The notes: generated by a model from the sequence alone, not told the origin. A stretch of DNA of 64,000 bases from Granulicella mallensis (GCF_014203225.1 NZ_JACHIO010000007.1:186001-250000), one strand, 5' to 3'. Counted from the stretch's first letter, positions 8,447-18,494 are shown. Numbers and translations: made by a program.

Positions 8447-11400
8447 GTGCGCCCTTATCTTCGTAGTCTCGCTCCGGTGTTTTCCGCGTTTGTGCTGTTA
8501 GCCGCTTTGCTGTGCCTCCCCTTGGAGGCCCCTCTGGAAGCCCAGACAGCGGCAAACTCCGCAGCAGCCGCGCTTCAACCCATGTCGCAGGCCAACCGGG
8601 TGTCGGCGCAGGCCAACCTCTCGCAGCAGACAAAGCTCACCGGTCATATTCCGGCCTGGGCGACAGCCAATCGGCAGACAGCCACTCCCGTAGATCTCAG
8701 CGCCCCAATGAATATCTCCCTGGTGCTGCGCCGGGACCCTGCTGTTGAGACTGCCTTTGAGCAGTTGCTCGCCGACCAGCAGAATCCTGCCTCTCCGCAT
8801 TATCACCAGTGGCTGACGCCGCAGCAGATCGGCACGCTCTATGGGCCTACCCAGGCGGATCTGGACGCAATCACTTCCTGGGCAACAGGACAGGGGCTCA
8901 AGCTCGTGTCCGTTCAGCCCAATCGCGTCATCGTGGAATTGACGGGCAGTACTGCGGCTGTTGCAAGTGTCTTCCACACCAGCTTCGCTTACTTCAACCT
9001 AGGGACCGAGACGAGATTCTCAGCCATCTCGGAACCATCGATTCCGGTGGCGTTCAGCTCAGTGATTCAATCGGTGCATGGTTTGACGCAGGCGCATTAT
9101 GCGCCGCAGTCGAAGATGTCATTAGGGCAGTCGCCAGCCACCACTGCGTCACGGCCGCAGGTAAACGTTGGGAACAACGTGAATTATATTTTGCCCAATG
9201 ACTTTGCCACCATCTATGGAATTGCAAGCGTCTACAGCGGTGGCGATACAGGTGCGACCATTGGTTCCACGCCACAGCACATCGCCGTCATCGGCCGGTC
9301 GCGCGTCGCGGCTGCCGATATTTCCAACTACGAAACCCTGGCAGGGCTGGGAAATGTTCAGCCTAACGTCGTGCTGGCGGGTACTGATCCAGGATCGTCA
9401 AACACGGATGATGCGTCGGAAGCCACTCTGGACGTCCAGCGTGTCATCGGCACCGCCCCCGGGGCGCAGGTAGATCTCGTTATCAGCAAAAGCACCCAGA
9501 GCGAGGATGGCGTCGATATTGCCATGGCTTACAACATCAACACGCTTCACGATCCTGTCATGACGATCTCGTTCGGTAGCTGCGAGGCGTCGAATGGCCA
9601 GGCAGAGACGAACCTGTTGAACACCCAATTCCAGACGGCTGCCGGCCTGGGCATCTCGACGTTTATCTCGGCTGGTGATGCTGGCGCTGCAGGCTGCGAG
9701 ACGCCTTTCGTCGCGGCGGTCCCGCCGCAGAGTCTGGGGATCAACGCCCTTTGCGCCAGCGGCTATGTGACTTGCGTCGGTGGAACCGAATTTAACGACG
9801 CTGCCGACATCTCTAAATATTGGTCTTCGACGAACTCCAATTCCGGCAATGAATCGGCGATTTCCTACATCCCGGAGGGAGCCTGGAATGAGCCCGATGC
9901 TACCAACAGCAGTGGCGTCATGACCGGCTACGAGGTCGCTGCAGGTGGAGGCGGCGAAAGCGTCTATATCGCCAAGCCTAGCTGGCAAGTCGGTACAGGA
10001 GTTCCATCCGGCTCGTTCCGTTATGTGCCGGATGTCGCTTTCTCGGCCGCCGATCACGATGGCTATTTTGGTTGTTTCGCTGCCGGTCAGGGAAGTTGCG
10101 TCTCGTCATCCTCAGGTATCCCATTCATCGTCTTCAGTGGTACTTCGGCTGCAGCTCCTTCTATGGCGGGCATTGCAGCTTTGCTGAATACGAAACTGGG
10201 TGTTGCCCAGGGCAATATCAACCCGCTTCTCTATTCCATTGCGGCGGCTACTCCAAGCGCTTTCAATGACGTAACGGTGGCCACTTCGGGGGTAACGGGC
10301 TGCACCACGGCGACGCCATCGATGTGCAATAACAGTACCCCGGGGCCCACGACGCTGACGGGTGGCCTGGCCGGCTTCGAAGTCGGTACTGGTTACGACG
10401 AGGCTACCGGTCTCGGCTCGCTCAACGTCGCCAACTTTCTGACGGCGGCAGCAGCAGTGGGAGGCGCTCCAGCTCCCGCCTCGTTCTCTCTTACGCCTTC
10501 TCCTTTGAGCTTGACTCTTCTTGCTGGAGCTACGACAGGCAATACCTCCACCTTAACGCTTATGTCACTGAGCGGATTCTCAGGTACCGTGGCCCTGACC
10601 TGTGCGGTATCCACTGCCAGCGGCACAGCGGCGGGGACCTGCGCCATAGCGCCCGCTTCCGTTACGCTCGCGTCGGGTGGAACTGGGACCAGCATGGTCA
10701 CCATCAATACGACGACTGGCACTAGTGGCACTCTCAATGTGACAGTTACCGGCGTCAGTGGATCAATCACCGTTACCTCGTCGCCGATTACGGTGACAGT
10801 GACAACACCTCCTGTCCCGAGCTTCACGCTCAGTGCAGCGACACCCTCGCTTAGCCTCACTGCCGGTGCTACGGCTGGTAATACTGACACTTTTACGCTC
10901 GCCTCGACGAATGGCTTCGCCGGTGCCGTAGCCTTGACCTGCGCGGTATCCAATACCAGCGGGACGGCGGCAGGCGCCTGTGCCGTGGCACCCACCTCGG
11001 TTCCGCTCTCGTTGGGTGGAACTGGGACCAGCGTACTTACCGTCAATACGACGGCTGGCACGAGCGGCGCTCTTAATGTGACGGTTACCGGTTCCAATGG
11101 AGCGATCACAGTTACTGCGTCGATCAAAGTTACAGTGACAGCCCCCGCCGCCCCGACCTTTACGTTCAGTGCATCGGCACCTTCGCTTAGCTTTACTTCT
11201 GGTGCCACGACGGGTAACTCTGACACTCTTACGCTAACTTCAACCAACGGTTTTGTTGGTCCTGTTGCGATCACCTGCTCGATTTCAACGAGCTCCGCAG
11301 CCTTCCAGCCAATGTGTTCCGCTGCTCCGGCGAGTGTCACCCTTACGGCAGGTGGTACGGGCACCTCGATAATCTCCATTACGTCGACAACTGCTCAGGC

Positions 11401-11707
11401 AAGTGCGAAGATTGACCCTGCAAATTTTGCGCAGCGCTGGGGTCTTGGTGGCGGTGCCTTCCTCGCGATGCTGCTGTTCTTCCCCTCCTTGCGCCGTCGC
11501 AAAGCTCTCAGCTCCCTGGCTGTATTCGTGGTGATGCTTGCGGGCATTGCATCGCTCTCCGGCTGTGGTGGCGGTAGCGGTGGTGGATCGTCTTCCACAT
11601 CATCTACCTCGAAGAGCAGCGCTGGTACATACACCGTCACGGTGACAGGAAACGGTGGGACAACCGCCTCGACGGTATCTACTCCCTTCACGGTGACGAT
11701 CAACTAA
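8447..11707 (+). CDS. Secreted S53 (sedolisin/kumamolisin) serine-carboxyl peptidase with C-terminal repeats
   Basis: A 1086-residue secreted acid peptidase starting at GTG with AGAGGA upstream. The order is: signal peptide (about 1-32), a pro-kumamolisin activation domain (about 60-220), then the S53 catalytic domain. The latter has Glu325/Asp329 in SEATLD, the oxyanion-type Asp411 in SAGDAGA and Ser567 in SGTSAAAPSMAG. A YDEATGLGSLN calcium-site segment follows. Three Ser/Thr/Gly-rich repeats of about 110 residues (about 680-1000) come next. The end is unusual: a hydrophobic helix with LRRRK (GGGAFLAMLLFFPSLRRRK), a second helix running into a lipobox-like LSGC, a Ser-rich linker and a last beta segment. 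Confidence 0.93.
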   Translation: MRPYLRSLAPVFSAFVLLAALLCLPLEAPLEAQTAANSAAAALQPMSQANRVSAQANLSQQTKLTGHIPAWATANRQTATPVDLSAPMNISLVLRRDPAVETAFEQLLADQQNPASPHYHQWLTPQQIGTLYGPTQADLDAITSWATGQGLKLVSVQPNRVIVELTGSTAAVASVFHTSFAYFNLGTETRFSAISEPSIPVAFSSVIQSVHGLTQAHYAPQSKMSLGQSPATTASRPQVNVGNNVNYILPNDFATIYGIASVYSGGDTGATIGSTPQHIAVIGRSRVAAADISNYETLAGLGNVQPNVVLAGTDPGSSNTDDASEATLDVQRVIGTAPGAQVDLVISKSTQSEDGVDIAMAYNINTLHDPVMTISFGSCEASNGQAETNLLNTQFQTAAGLGISTFISAGDAGAAGCETPFVAAVPPQSLGINALCASGYVTCVGGTEFNDAADISKYWSSTNSNSGNESAISYIPEGAWNEPDATNSSGVMTGYEVAAGGGGESVYIAKPSWQVGTGVPSGSFRYVPDVAFSAADHDGYFGCFAAGQGSCVSSSSGIPFIVFSGTSAAAPSMAGIAALLNTKLGVAQGNINPLLYSIAAATPSAFNDVTVATSGVTGCTTATPSMCNNSTPGPTTLTGGLAGFEVGTGYDEATGLGSLNVANFLTAAAAVGGAPAPASFSLTPSPLSLTLLAGATTGNTSTLTLMSLSGFSGTVALTCAVSTASGTAAGTCAIAPASVTLASGGTGTSMVTINTTTGTSGTLNVTVTGVSGSITVTSSPITVTVTTPPVPSFTLSAATPSLSLTAGATAGNTDTFTLASTNGFAGAVALTCAVSNTSGTAAGACAVAPTSVPLSLGGTGTSVLTVNTTAGTSGALNVTVTGSNGAITVTASIKVTVTAPAAPTFTFSASAPSLSFTSGATTGNSDTLTLTSTNGFVGPVAITCSISTSSAAFQPMCSAAPASVTLTAGGTGTSIISITSTTAQASAKIDPANFAQRWGLGGGAFLAMLLFFPSLRRRKALSSLAVFVVMLAGIASLSGCGGGSGGGSSSTSSTSKSSAGTYTVTVTGNGGTTASTVSTPFTVTIN

Positions 11708-11722
11708 TCTTGCAGTCGTCTC

Positions 11723-11756
11723 CACAAAGGCCCTCGCTACTGCGAGGGCCTTTGTG
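11723..11756 (+). terminator. Strong hairpin after the S53 peptidase gene
   Basis: CACAAAGGCCCTCGC pairs perfectly over 15 bp with GCGAGGGCCTTTGTG around a TACT loop, 16 bases after the stop codon. The T-run is only partly formed within the stem, but the position fits an intrinsic terminator. Confidence 0.8.
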
Positions 11757-11789
11757 TTGCCTGACCACGTCGTATTCTTAACCTCACCG

Positions 11790-12314
11790 ATGTCCACGCT
11801 GCCCTCGCGAATCCTCTCCGAAGCCGGCCGAGCGCAACGCGCTGCGTTGTCGCTGGGGCCGAACGGTCTGGCACTCTGCCGCTGGTGCCAGATGGAGATT
11901 CTCGCGCGCCGCCGCCGTACCTTCTGCTCGGAGTACTGCGTGCATCAGTGGAGGCTGCGCTCGGACCCCGGTTATCTGCGCGATCAGGTCTTTGCTCGCG
12001 ATTGCGGTGTCTGCACGGCTTGCGGTACCGATACTGTTGCCGCGTATGCTGCGCTCAAACGCAGTCGCGGCAAGGCGCGGGTGGAGGCGCTTGCCGTCTG
12101 GGGCCTCAAGACTGTTCAGACTCGTCGATCCCTGTGGGATGCGGACCATATTCGGCCTGTCGCTGAAGGAGGAGGCCAGTGCGACCTCGACAACCTCCGC
12201 ACGCTCTGCCTGCCGTGCCATCGCGAGGCGACAGCCGATCTTCGCTTGCGATTGCGAGCAAACACGACAAAGCCCCGGCCGTCGCCGGGGCTTTGCGCAC
12301 AACAGGATCGTTAA
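11790..12314 (+). CDS. HNH endonuclease family protein
   Basis: A 174-residue protein from the ATG at 11790. The N-terminal half has CRWCQ and a CSEYC pair and then CTACG, which look like zinc knuckles. The C-terminal half carries the HNH motif: DADHIRPVAEGG, then CDLDNLRTLCLPCHREAT. The organisation matches stand-alone HNH proteins of the McrA/group II intron type. No toxin, intein or restriction partner is adjacent. Its last codons overlap a terminator hairpin and its stop overlaps the convergent bactofilin stop. Confidence 0.85.
   Translation: MSTLPSRILSEAGRAQRAALSLGPNGLALCRWCQMEILARRRRTFCSEYCVHQWRLRSDPGYLRDQVFARDCGVCTACGTDTVAAYAALKRSRGKARVEALAVWGLKTVQTRRSLWDADHIRPVAEGGGQCDLDNLRTLCLPCHREATADLRLRLRANTTKPRPSPGLCAQQDR
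12269..12294. terminator. Bidirectional terminator inside the 3' end of the HNH gene
   Basis: AAAGCCCCGGC and GCCGGGGCTTT form a perfect 11-bp stem with a 4-base loop. Read on the minus strand it follows the bactofilin stop by 17 bases. On the plus strand it lies within the last HNH codons, so the two convergent genes share it. Confidence 0.75.
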
Positions 12315-12835
12315 GCTTCTGTTCCAGCCGGCTCGAGCGTTGCCTGGGTGGGAGCACCTGCTGCTCCGCCCTTGACCTCGGAACCCGGCTTGCGGATGTC
12401 GATGCCGCCCTTGAAGAAGGCACCATCTTCGATGGAGATGCGAGCGGCGATGACGTCGCCGGTCAGCGAGCCTTCGCTGCGGATGTCCACACGGTCAGAG
12501 GCCTGGCAGTTGCCGCGCACCTTGCCGAGTACAACGATCTCGCGTGCGGAGATGTTCGCCGCGACCTGTCCGTTGCGGCCTACCGTAACGCGGTTGCCGG
12601 GGAGGGTAATGGTGCCTTCGACCTTACCGTCGATATAAAGCGATTCGGAGCCTGAGAGCTCGCCCTTGATGACAAGGCTCTTGCCGATCGTTGCCTGTTC
12701 GCCGGCAGGGATTGCGCCTGCTGCGGAGGATGCTGGACGTGCAGCTTCAAACGTTGCGCCGCCGGTAGGCGTCGCCGGACGTACCGGCTCCGGGGTTGAA
12801 GGGGTTGAGCTGCCGGTCTGGTTCGGTTTCCACAT
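12311..12835 (-). CDS. Bactofilin (polymer-forming cytoskeletal protein)
   Basis: A 174-residue protein with a disordered Pro/Thr/Ala-rich N-terminus (about 1-45) and a right-handed beta-helix bactofilin domain (about 47-150). The domain has regular six-residue turns such as IGKSLVIKGELSGSESLYIDG and VEGTITLPGNRVTVGRNG. A short disordered tail follows. Bactofilins polymerise without nucleotide and scaffold cell-shape or envelope complexes. No peptidoglycan hydrolase gene is adjacent, so the partner is unknown. Confidence 0.92.
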   Translation of the reverse strand: MWKPNQTGSSTPSTPEPVRPATPTGGATFEAARPASSAAGAIPAGEQATIGKSLVIKGELSGSESLYIDGKVEGTITLPGNRVTVGRNGQVAANISAREIVVLGKVRGNCQASDRVDIRSEGSLTGDVIAARISIEDGAFFKGGIDIRKPGSEVKGGAAGAPTQATLEPAGTEA

Positions 12836-13132
12836 AATGTATTGCTTCCTTTCCTCGTTCCGGAGGGGATCTTTCGCAGGCCGAGCGCGCTACGCTTCTG
12901 CGCACCACAGCTTTTGCCCGTGCTTCGTCCACGATACTACTTTGTCAACCCGTCTGACCTGTGGAGTTCCGCCCAAATCTTCATTAAAACGCGCCTTTAC
13001 AGTAACCCCCCACAATCTCTTCTCGTGCTGGGCGTATAGCGAAAGGCGCAAGCGACCTTTGCCGGGGTCAACGCATCTTAGTCGCTTCGAATTTATCGCG
13101 GGGAGCGATGTGTGAGCGCGCCGGTTTTTTCT

Positions 13133-13816
13133 CTATTCCTCGGCTTCGCCTTCTTCTACCAGTGAACTCAGTCCGACGACATCAAAGGTCAGCGCCTGTC
13201 CGCCGGTGAGCTGGAGTGTCGCTCGCATCGGTGTGCGCTGCCACTTTGCGGCAGTGCACACGGGGTAGGGTGCATTGGCTTGCGGCCACGGCCCGATCAC
13301 CTTCTGAACTACAGCCTTGCGTGCTCCAAGTTCGGCGACAACGGCCACCAGGCCCCCATTTCTGACCGTGGTTGCGATGCCGCAGTAGGCCGCATAGTCG
13401 CGAAACCATACAGCCTCCGAAACAGCCGGATCGAACGCGGGCAGATGCAGTGCGGTAATGTGGCCGGTGACGCGGTCGACCATGAGCCACGGACCGGGCT
13501 GCCAGGTCCATCGCGGGGCTTCGCCGGGCAGGGAATCGTTGATTCGCAGGGCCCTCCGCACGACGAACGACCGGTCGGTGACGTCGTGGATCTCTCCGAC
13601 GGTCCACTCCTTCTGGGTGGTGTCGACCAGCAGGGGCCGGACCCGCAACGTGGTCGCCTCTTCGCTCTTGTTGTCCGGGTTTGCCTCGGGAGGGGTATAG
13701 GGCACGCGCCGGGAGGCGCCTAGTGTCACGGTATGGATCTTGGGGGCGGCGGACGCTACCGGGACGCACAAAAGGGCAAGCAGCGGCACGGAAGCCAGGC
13801 GGAGAGGTGTCTGCAT
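13133..13816 (-). CDS. Secreted hypothetical protein
   Basis: 227 residues with a clear signal peptide (MQTPLRLASVPLLALLCVPVASA, cleavage near 23-24). The mature part is strand-rich with no motif I recognise. It contains two cysteines (YAAYCGIATT and YPVCTAAKW) that could form a disulfide in the periplasm, and an acidic C-terminus (LVEEGEAEE). It is monocistronic with no functional context. The 297 bases between this gene and bactofilin contain no other gene I can support. Confidence 0.7.
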   Translation of the reverse strand: MQTPLRLASVPLLALLCVPVASAAPKIHTVTLGASRRVPYTPPEANPDNKSEEATTLRVRPLLVDTTQKEWTVGEIHDVTDRSFVVRRALRINDSLPGEAPRWTWQPGPWLMVDRVTGHITALHLPAFDPAVSEAVWFRDYAAYCGIATTVRNGGLVAVVAELGARKAVVQKVIGPWPQANAPYPVCTAAKWQRTPMRATLQLTGGQALTFDVVGLSSLVEEGEAEE

Positions 13817-14074
13817 GGCTTGCAGCCTAGCAGAAAGATAAGAATCTTCAGAATCTTCGCTAAGATAAACTCAATCCTTCTCTGATCTTCCTTCCACAAA
13901 TCCCCGTTTTCGGGTAGACTCAAACATGGTGCGTGTCCCTTCCGCCGTCTCTGTCTGTCCATTGGGGTTGGATGGAGGCACCAGAAGCCCACGAAACAGG
14001 CATAGGAAGCCGCGAAGCAATGATTCGCGGTCACAATGAGATCGGGCCTTCACGGCCCAATCGAAGGAGAGCGT

Positions 14075-14293
14075 TTGTCGAAGGAAGATGCAATTGAAGT
14101 AATGGCGGTGGTCGTCGAGACCCTGCCAAACGCGCTATTCAAGGTCGAGCTCGAAAACAAGCACCAGGTGCTTGCGCACGTCTCAGGCCGTATGCGCAAG
14201 AACTTCATCCGCATCCTCCCCGGCGATCGCGTAGCCATCGAGCTCAGTCCCTACGATCTGAACCGCGGCCGCATCGTTTACCGCTACAAGTAA
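14075..14293 (+). CDS. infA: Translation initiation factor IF-1
   Basis: From the TTG at 14075 the product is 72 residues, the exact family length, starting (M)[14 protein letters not shown] and ending [15 protein letters not shown] lies five bases upstream, which fixes this start over the in-frame ATG at 14036. It is a single S1/OB-fold domain with the conserved [19 protein letters not shown]. It heads the alpha ribosomal operon; secY and map, often next to it, are not in the window. Confidence 0.97.
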   Translation: MSKEDAIEVMAVVVETLPNALFKVELENKHQVLAHVSGRMRKNFIRILPGDRVAIELSPYDLNRGRIVYRYK

Positions 14294-14351
14294 CAGCAGG
14301 TTGTCCGTTCTCTGAGAGCTGGCAACTGTTAACTGAGAACTGAGGATTCAA

Positions 14352-14465
14352 ATGAAGGTCCGTGCTTCAGTAAAGAAGATCTGCGACAAGTGCAAGGTGA
14401 TCCACCGCCGTGGCGTCGTTCGCGTTATCTGCGAGAACGCCAAGCACAAGCAGCGCCAGGGCTAA
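14352..14465 (+). CDS. rpmJ: 50S ribosomal protein L36
   Basis: A 37-residue protein beginning [20 protein letters not shown]. The zinc-ribbon ligands Cys11, Cys14, Cys27 and His32 are all present, so this is the zinc-binding (C+) paralogue. It lies in canonical order between infA and rpsM. Confidence 0.98.
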   Translation: MKVRASVKKICDKCKVIHRRGVVRVICENAKHKQRQG

Positions 14466-14483
14466 AAGAGTGGCAATAGGCAG

Positions 14484-14516
14484 TCTCTACTGTCTATCCT
14501 CTACTCTCTACACTCT
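14484..14516. repeat. CTCTACTCTCTACACTCT-type dispersed repeat
   Basis: The rpmJ-rpsM gap (189 bases) contains TATCCTCTACTCTCTACACT, identical in most positions to sequence at 61905-61936 and inverted copies at 61556-61632. The rest of the gap holds an AGGAGA stretch but no gene I can support. Confidence 0.7.
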
Positions 14517-14654
14517 GTTTTTAGCGGCCCCACCGGGCGAGTTAGCCGAAGTCAAGGCTTGCGATGAACCCGGAGGAGACAGCAATCAGGTCAGCCGCAT
14601 GACCCCTAACCCCGCTCCCCAGCCAGTCTGGAAGCCCAACCGAAAGGCAATCTC

Positions 14655-15035
14655 ATGGCACGTATTGCCGGCGTCGACCTGCCAGGAAACAAGCAGGCTC
14701 GTATCGCCCTCACCTATATCTACGGCATCGGTGACCCCCGCGCCCTCCGCATTCTGACGGCAGCGGGTATTGATCCGCTCGCCAAGATGGGCACCCTCGA
14801 CGAGGACCAGCTCAACGCCATCCGTCAGGTTATCGAGAAGGAAGGCGGCATTGAGGGCGATCTCCGCAAGGAAATCTCGCTCAACATCAAGCGCCTGATC
14901 GAAATCCAGTCCTACCGTGGTCTCCGTCACCGCCGCAGCCTCCCGGTTCGCGGTCAGCGCACCCACACCAACGCTCGTACCCGCAAGGGCCCCCGTAAGG
15001 GCACCGTTGCCGGTAAGAAGAAAGCGACTAAGTAA
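14655..15035 (+). CDS. rpsM: 30S ribosomal protein S13
   Basis: 126 residues, beginning [21 protein letters not shown] and ending in the basic [19 protein letters not shown] tail. The conserved [23 protein letters not shown] segment contacts 16S rRNA and the P-site tRNA. It lies four bases upstream of rpsK. Confidence 0.98.
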   Translation: MARIAGVDLPGNKQARIALTYIYGIGDPRALRILTAAGIDPLAKMGTLDEDQLNAIRQVIEKEGGIEGDLRKEISLNIKRLIEIQSYRGLRHRRSLPVRGQRTHTNARTRKGPRKGTVAGKKKATK

Positions 15036-15038
15036 GCC

Positions 15039-15464
15039 ATGGCAAAGTCACAGAACAAGGCGCCCGGCTCTGCAAAAGTCGGCAAAAATAAGAAGTTCAA
15101 GAAGCGCGAGCGGAAGAACGTTCCATTTGGTCTGGTATTCATCCAGGCGAGCTTCAACAACACCATCGTCACCATCACCGACCAGACCGGCAACACGCTG
15201 AGCTGGAAGAGCTCCGGCTCGCTCGGCTTCCGCGGCTCCCGTAAGGGAACCCCGTTTGCCGCGCAGCAGGCAGCGGTCGGCGCCGCCAACGCGGCCCGCG
15301 ACCACGGTCTGCGTTCGGTCGATGTGCGCGTTGCAGGCCCCGGCTCCGGCCGTGAGTCCGCGATCCGCGCTCTCGCAGCCGCCGGTATCGAGGTTCGCTC
15401 GATCCGCGACGTCACGCCGATGCCTCACAACGGCTGCCGTCCTCCGAAGCGCCGCCGCGTGTAA
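15039..15464 (+). CDS. rpsK: 30S ribosomal protein S11
   Basis: 141 residues with a basic, Lys-rich N-terminal extension of about 25 residues, longer than in E. coli. The conserved platform core follows ([35 protein letters not shown]). The C-terminus [15 protein letters not shown] is the universal ending. Confidence 0.98.
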   Translation: MAKSQNKAPGSAKVGKNKKFKKRERKNVPFGLVFIQASFNNTIVTITDQTGNTLSWKSSGSLGFRGSRKGTPFAAQQAAVGAANAARDHGLRSVDVRVAGPGSGRESAIRALAAAGIEVRSIRDVTPMPHNGCRPPKRRRV

Positions 15465-15482
15465 GAACTGGGTTCAGGTTCC

Positions 15483-15526
15483 AGGGCCCAGGGTTCAGAA
15501 GACACGTTTTCTGAACCCTGGGCCCT
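15483..15526. repeat. 18-bp perfect palindrome between rpsK and rpsD (AGGGCCCAGGGTTCAGAA family)
   Basis: AGGGCCCAGGGTTCAGAA (15483-15500) pairs perfectly with its complement at 15509-15526 around an 8-base loop GACACGTT. Related elements with the same outer arms and a similar loop (GA.TCGTCTTCTG) lie inside polA at 24140-24211 and 24673-24753. There is no T-run, so it is not an obvious terminator within the operon. Confidence 0.85.
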
Positions 15527-15620
15527 AAGCCCTCAGCCCTTGCAATCCCGGATCGCGACGAAGCGCTGCCAGCGTGTAAAGCGATCGACACCAGAAGCAC
15601 CCAACTTAGGAGATACAGAA

Positions 15621-16253
15621 ATGGCACGTTATACAGGACCCGTCTGCCGCCTTTGCCGCCGCGACGGCACCAAGCTCTTCCTCAAAGGCCCGAAGTGCTT
15701 CACCGACAAATGCCCCGTCGAGAAGCGTAACTTCCCCCCAGGCCAGCACGGCCAGTCCAAGAAGCAGAAGAAGGTCGTTGGCTACGGTCTGCAGCTCCGT
15801 GAGAAGCAGAAGGCCAAGCGCATCTACTTCACGCTCGAGACCCAGTTCCGCGCCTACTACGAGAAGGCTGCGAACCGCCCCGGCGTCACCGGCGAACTCC
15901 TGCTCCAGCAGCTCGAGACCCGTCTCGACAACGTCTGCTACCGCCTCGGCTTCGCGCTTTCGCGCCGCCAGGCACGCCAGGTCGTTCGTCACGGCCACGT
16001 GCAGGTAAACGGCCGCAAGGTCAACATCCCGAGCTTCCAGTGCAAGGTCGGCGACGAGATCGCAATCCGCGAGGGTTCCAAGAAGCTTGTTCTGCTCGAA
16101 GCATCGCAGGACTTCCTCTCCGGCCAGAACCGCGTGGGCTGGATCGATGCCAACCGCGAGAATCTGTCGGGCAAGATCATCGCCCTGCCGAAGCGCGAGG
16201 ACGTCAACCTGCCGGTCAACGAGCAGCTCATCGTCGAACTTTACTCGAAGTAA
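15621..16253 (+). CDS. rpsD: 30S ribosomal protein S4, zinc-binding type
   Basis: From the ATG at 15621 (TAGGAG upstream) the protein is 210 residues. The N-terminal zinc ligands Cys9, Cys12, Cys26 and Cys31 are all present, so this is the C+ form. The S4 RNA-binding domain follows (LETRLDNVCYRLGFALSRRQARQVVRHGHVQVNGRKV). It nucleates 30S assembly and may autoregulate the operon; no translational operator could be assigned here. Confidence 0.97.
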   Translation: MARYTGPVCRLCRRDGTKLFLKGPKCFTDKCPVEKRNFPPGQHGQSKKQKKVVGYGLQLREKQKAKRIYFTLETQFRAYYEKAANRPGVTGELLLQQLETRLDNVCYRLGFALSRRQARQVVRHGHVQVNGRKVNIPSFQCKVGDEIAIREGSKKLVLLEASQDFLSGQNRVGWIDANRENLSGKIIALPKREDVNLPVNEQLIVELYSK

Positions 16254-16389
16254 TCCACAAATCTGGGTGCTCCACTCATCGCCTGTTCTTTGCGCGATGG
16301 GTGGGGAATCACCCGGACGTCTGCAACACCAACCGCACTACCGTTAGCCCCGCAAAATGCTTCGCGGTGCAACGAAGAAAGGAACACCC

Positions 16390-17469
<1,080 letters not shown>

Positions 17470-17473
17470 AGGC

Positions 17474-17516
17474 AGGGATTAGGGCTTAGGGAACAGGGAT
17501 TAGAAAACCTGTTCCC
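17474..17516. repeat. Left inverted repeat of the S23 insert (GGGATTAGGG type) with hairpin
   Basis: Contains AGGGATTAGGGCTTAGGGAA, the inverted counterpart of 17917-17949 on the other side of the S23 gene. GGGAACAGG (17489-17497) also pairs perfectly with CCTGTTCCC (17508-17516). Confidence 0.75.
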
Positions 17517-17547
17517 GTCCCTTCATTTTCAGTGGAGCAGTACGAAA

Positions 17548-17898
17548 ATGGGCGAATCATATCGTGATCTCATCGTGTGGCAACGTTCTATTCAGATGAG
17601 CGTCGCTGTTTACAAATTGACGAGTGGCTTTCCAAAAGAAGAGATTTACGGCCTTTCCAGTCAACTCCGGCGAGCCGGAGTTTCAGTAGCAAGCAATATC
17701 GCAGAAGGTTATGCGCGGATGTCTCGTGGCGAGTATAAGCAGTTTCTCGGCATGGCGCGTGGCTCCAATTCAGAGGTGCAAACGCAACTTGTAATTGCAC
17801 GGGAGTTGGGATTTGGAAGTCCACAGGCACTCGACAACGCTGAGGGGTTGTCGAACGAAGTGGGCAAAATGATAGCGTCAATTCTTCGTGGCCTCTGA
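17548..17898 (+). CDS. Four-helix-bundle protein of the S23/IVP family
   Basis: A 116-residue protein with the family signature: YRDLIVWQRSIQMSVAVYKLTS, FPKEEIYGLSSQLRRAGVSVASNIAEGYAR, then the FLGMARGSNSEVQTQLVIARELG helix. The family is known from intervening sequences of 23S rRNA and is structurally related to the Avd protein of diversity-generating retroelements. Here it sits between rpoA and rplQ, flanked by inverted GGGATTAGGG repeats. That suggests the repeats and gene entered as a unit. Its cellular role is unknown. Confidence 0.9.
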   Translation: MGESYRDLIVWQRSIQMSVAVYKLTSGFPKEEIYGLSSQLRRAGVSVASNIAEGYARMSRGEYKQFLGMARGSNSEVQTQLVIARELGFGSPQALDNAEGLSNEVGKMIASILRGL

Positions 17899-17916
17899 CG
17901 AGCGAAGTTTGGGCTT

Positions 17917-17949
17917 TTCCTAATCCCTAGTCCCTAATCCCTAATCCCT
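17917..17949. repeat. Right inverted repeat of the S23 insert
   Basis: TTCCTAATCCCTAGTCCCTA followed by ATCCCTAATCCCT, the reverse complement in style and largely in sequence of 17474-17503. It lies just before rplQ. Confidence 0.75.
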
Positions 17950-17997
17950 CGTATGCAGTTCCGAGCCGGGCAGAAGTCCGGGTCGAAGGAGATCAAA

Positions 17998-18477
17998 ATG
18001 CGTCATCGTAATGGCGGCTTTAAACTCGGCCGCAACACCAGTCATCGTCGCGCTCTTCTGCGCAATCTCGTTACCTCCATCATCCTGAACGATCGTGTTC
18101 ACACCACCATTACGAAGGCCAAGGCGACCCGCCCCATCGTCGAGAAGATGATCACCCTCGGCAAGAACGGCAGCGTTCACTCCCGCCGTCAGGCGCTCGC
18201 TTACCTGATGACTCCTGAGTCGGTCGACCGTCTCTTCAAGATCGTTGCCCCGCGCTACAGCACGCGTCCCGGCGGCTACAGCCGCATCGTGCGCACCGGC
18301 GTCCGCAAGGGTGATGCCTCCGAGATGGCTTTCATCGAGCTCCTCGGCGCCGAGCAGGAACTAAGCGAGAAGGCAGCCAAGCGCTCCGAAGCTCGCGCCA
18401 AGCGGCAGGAAGAGCTGCAGAAGCAGCTCGAAGAGCGTGGTCCCGGCGAGCAGCCTGATCCCTCTGCCGAGAACTAA
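17998..18477 (+). CDS. rplQ: 50S ribosomal protein L17
   Basis: 159 residues from the ATG at 17998. The L17 core MRHRNGGFKLGRNTSHRRAL through GGYSRIVRTGVRKGDASEMAFIEL is intact. A charged coiled tail follows (EKAAKRSEARAKRQEELQKQLEERG), about 40 residues longer than the E. coli protein. It is the last gene of the alpha operon and is followed by a terminator. Confidence 0.97.
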   Translation: MRHRNGGFKLGRNTSHRRALLRNLVTSIILNDRVHTTITKAKATRPIVEKMITLGKNGSVHSRRQALAYLMTPESVDRLFKIVAPRYSTRPGGYSRIVRTGVRKGDASEMAFIELLGAEQELSEKAAKRSEARAKRQEELQKQLEERGPGEQPDPSAEN

Positions 18478-18494
18478 ACACAACCATCTGCAAG

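Noticed and set aside
15483..15526. Intrinsic terminator between rpsK and rpsD
   Set aside because: A perfect stem but no U-run, within an essential operon; better explained as a member of the dispersed palindrome family.
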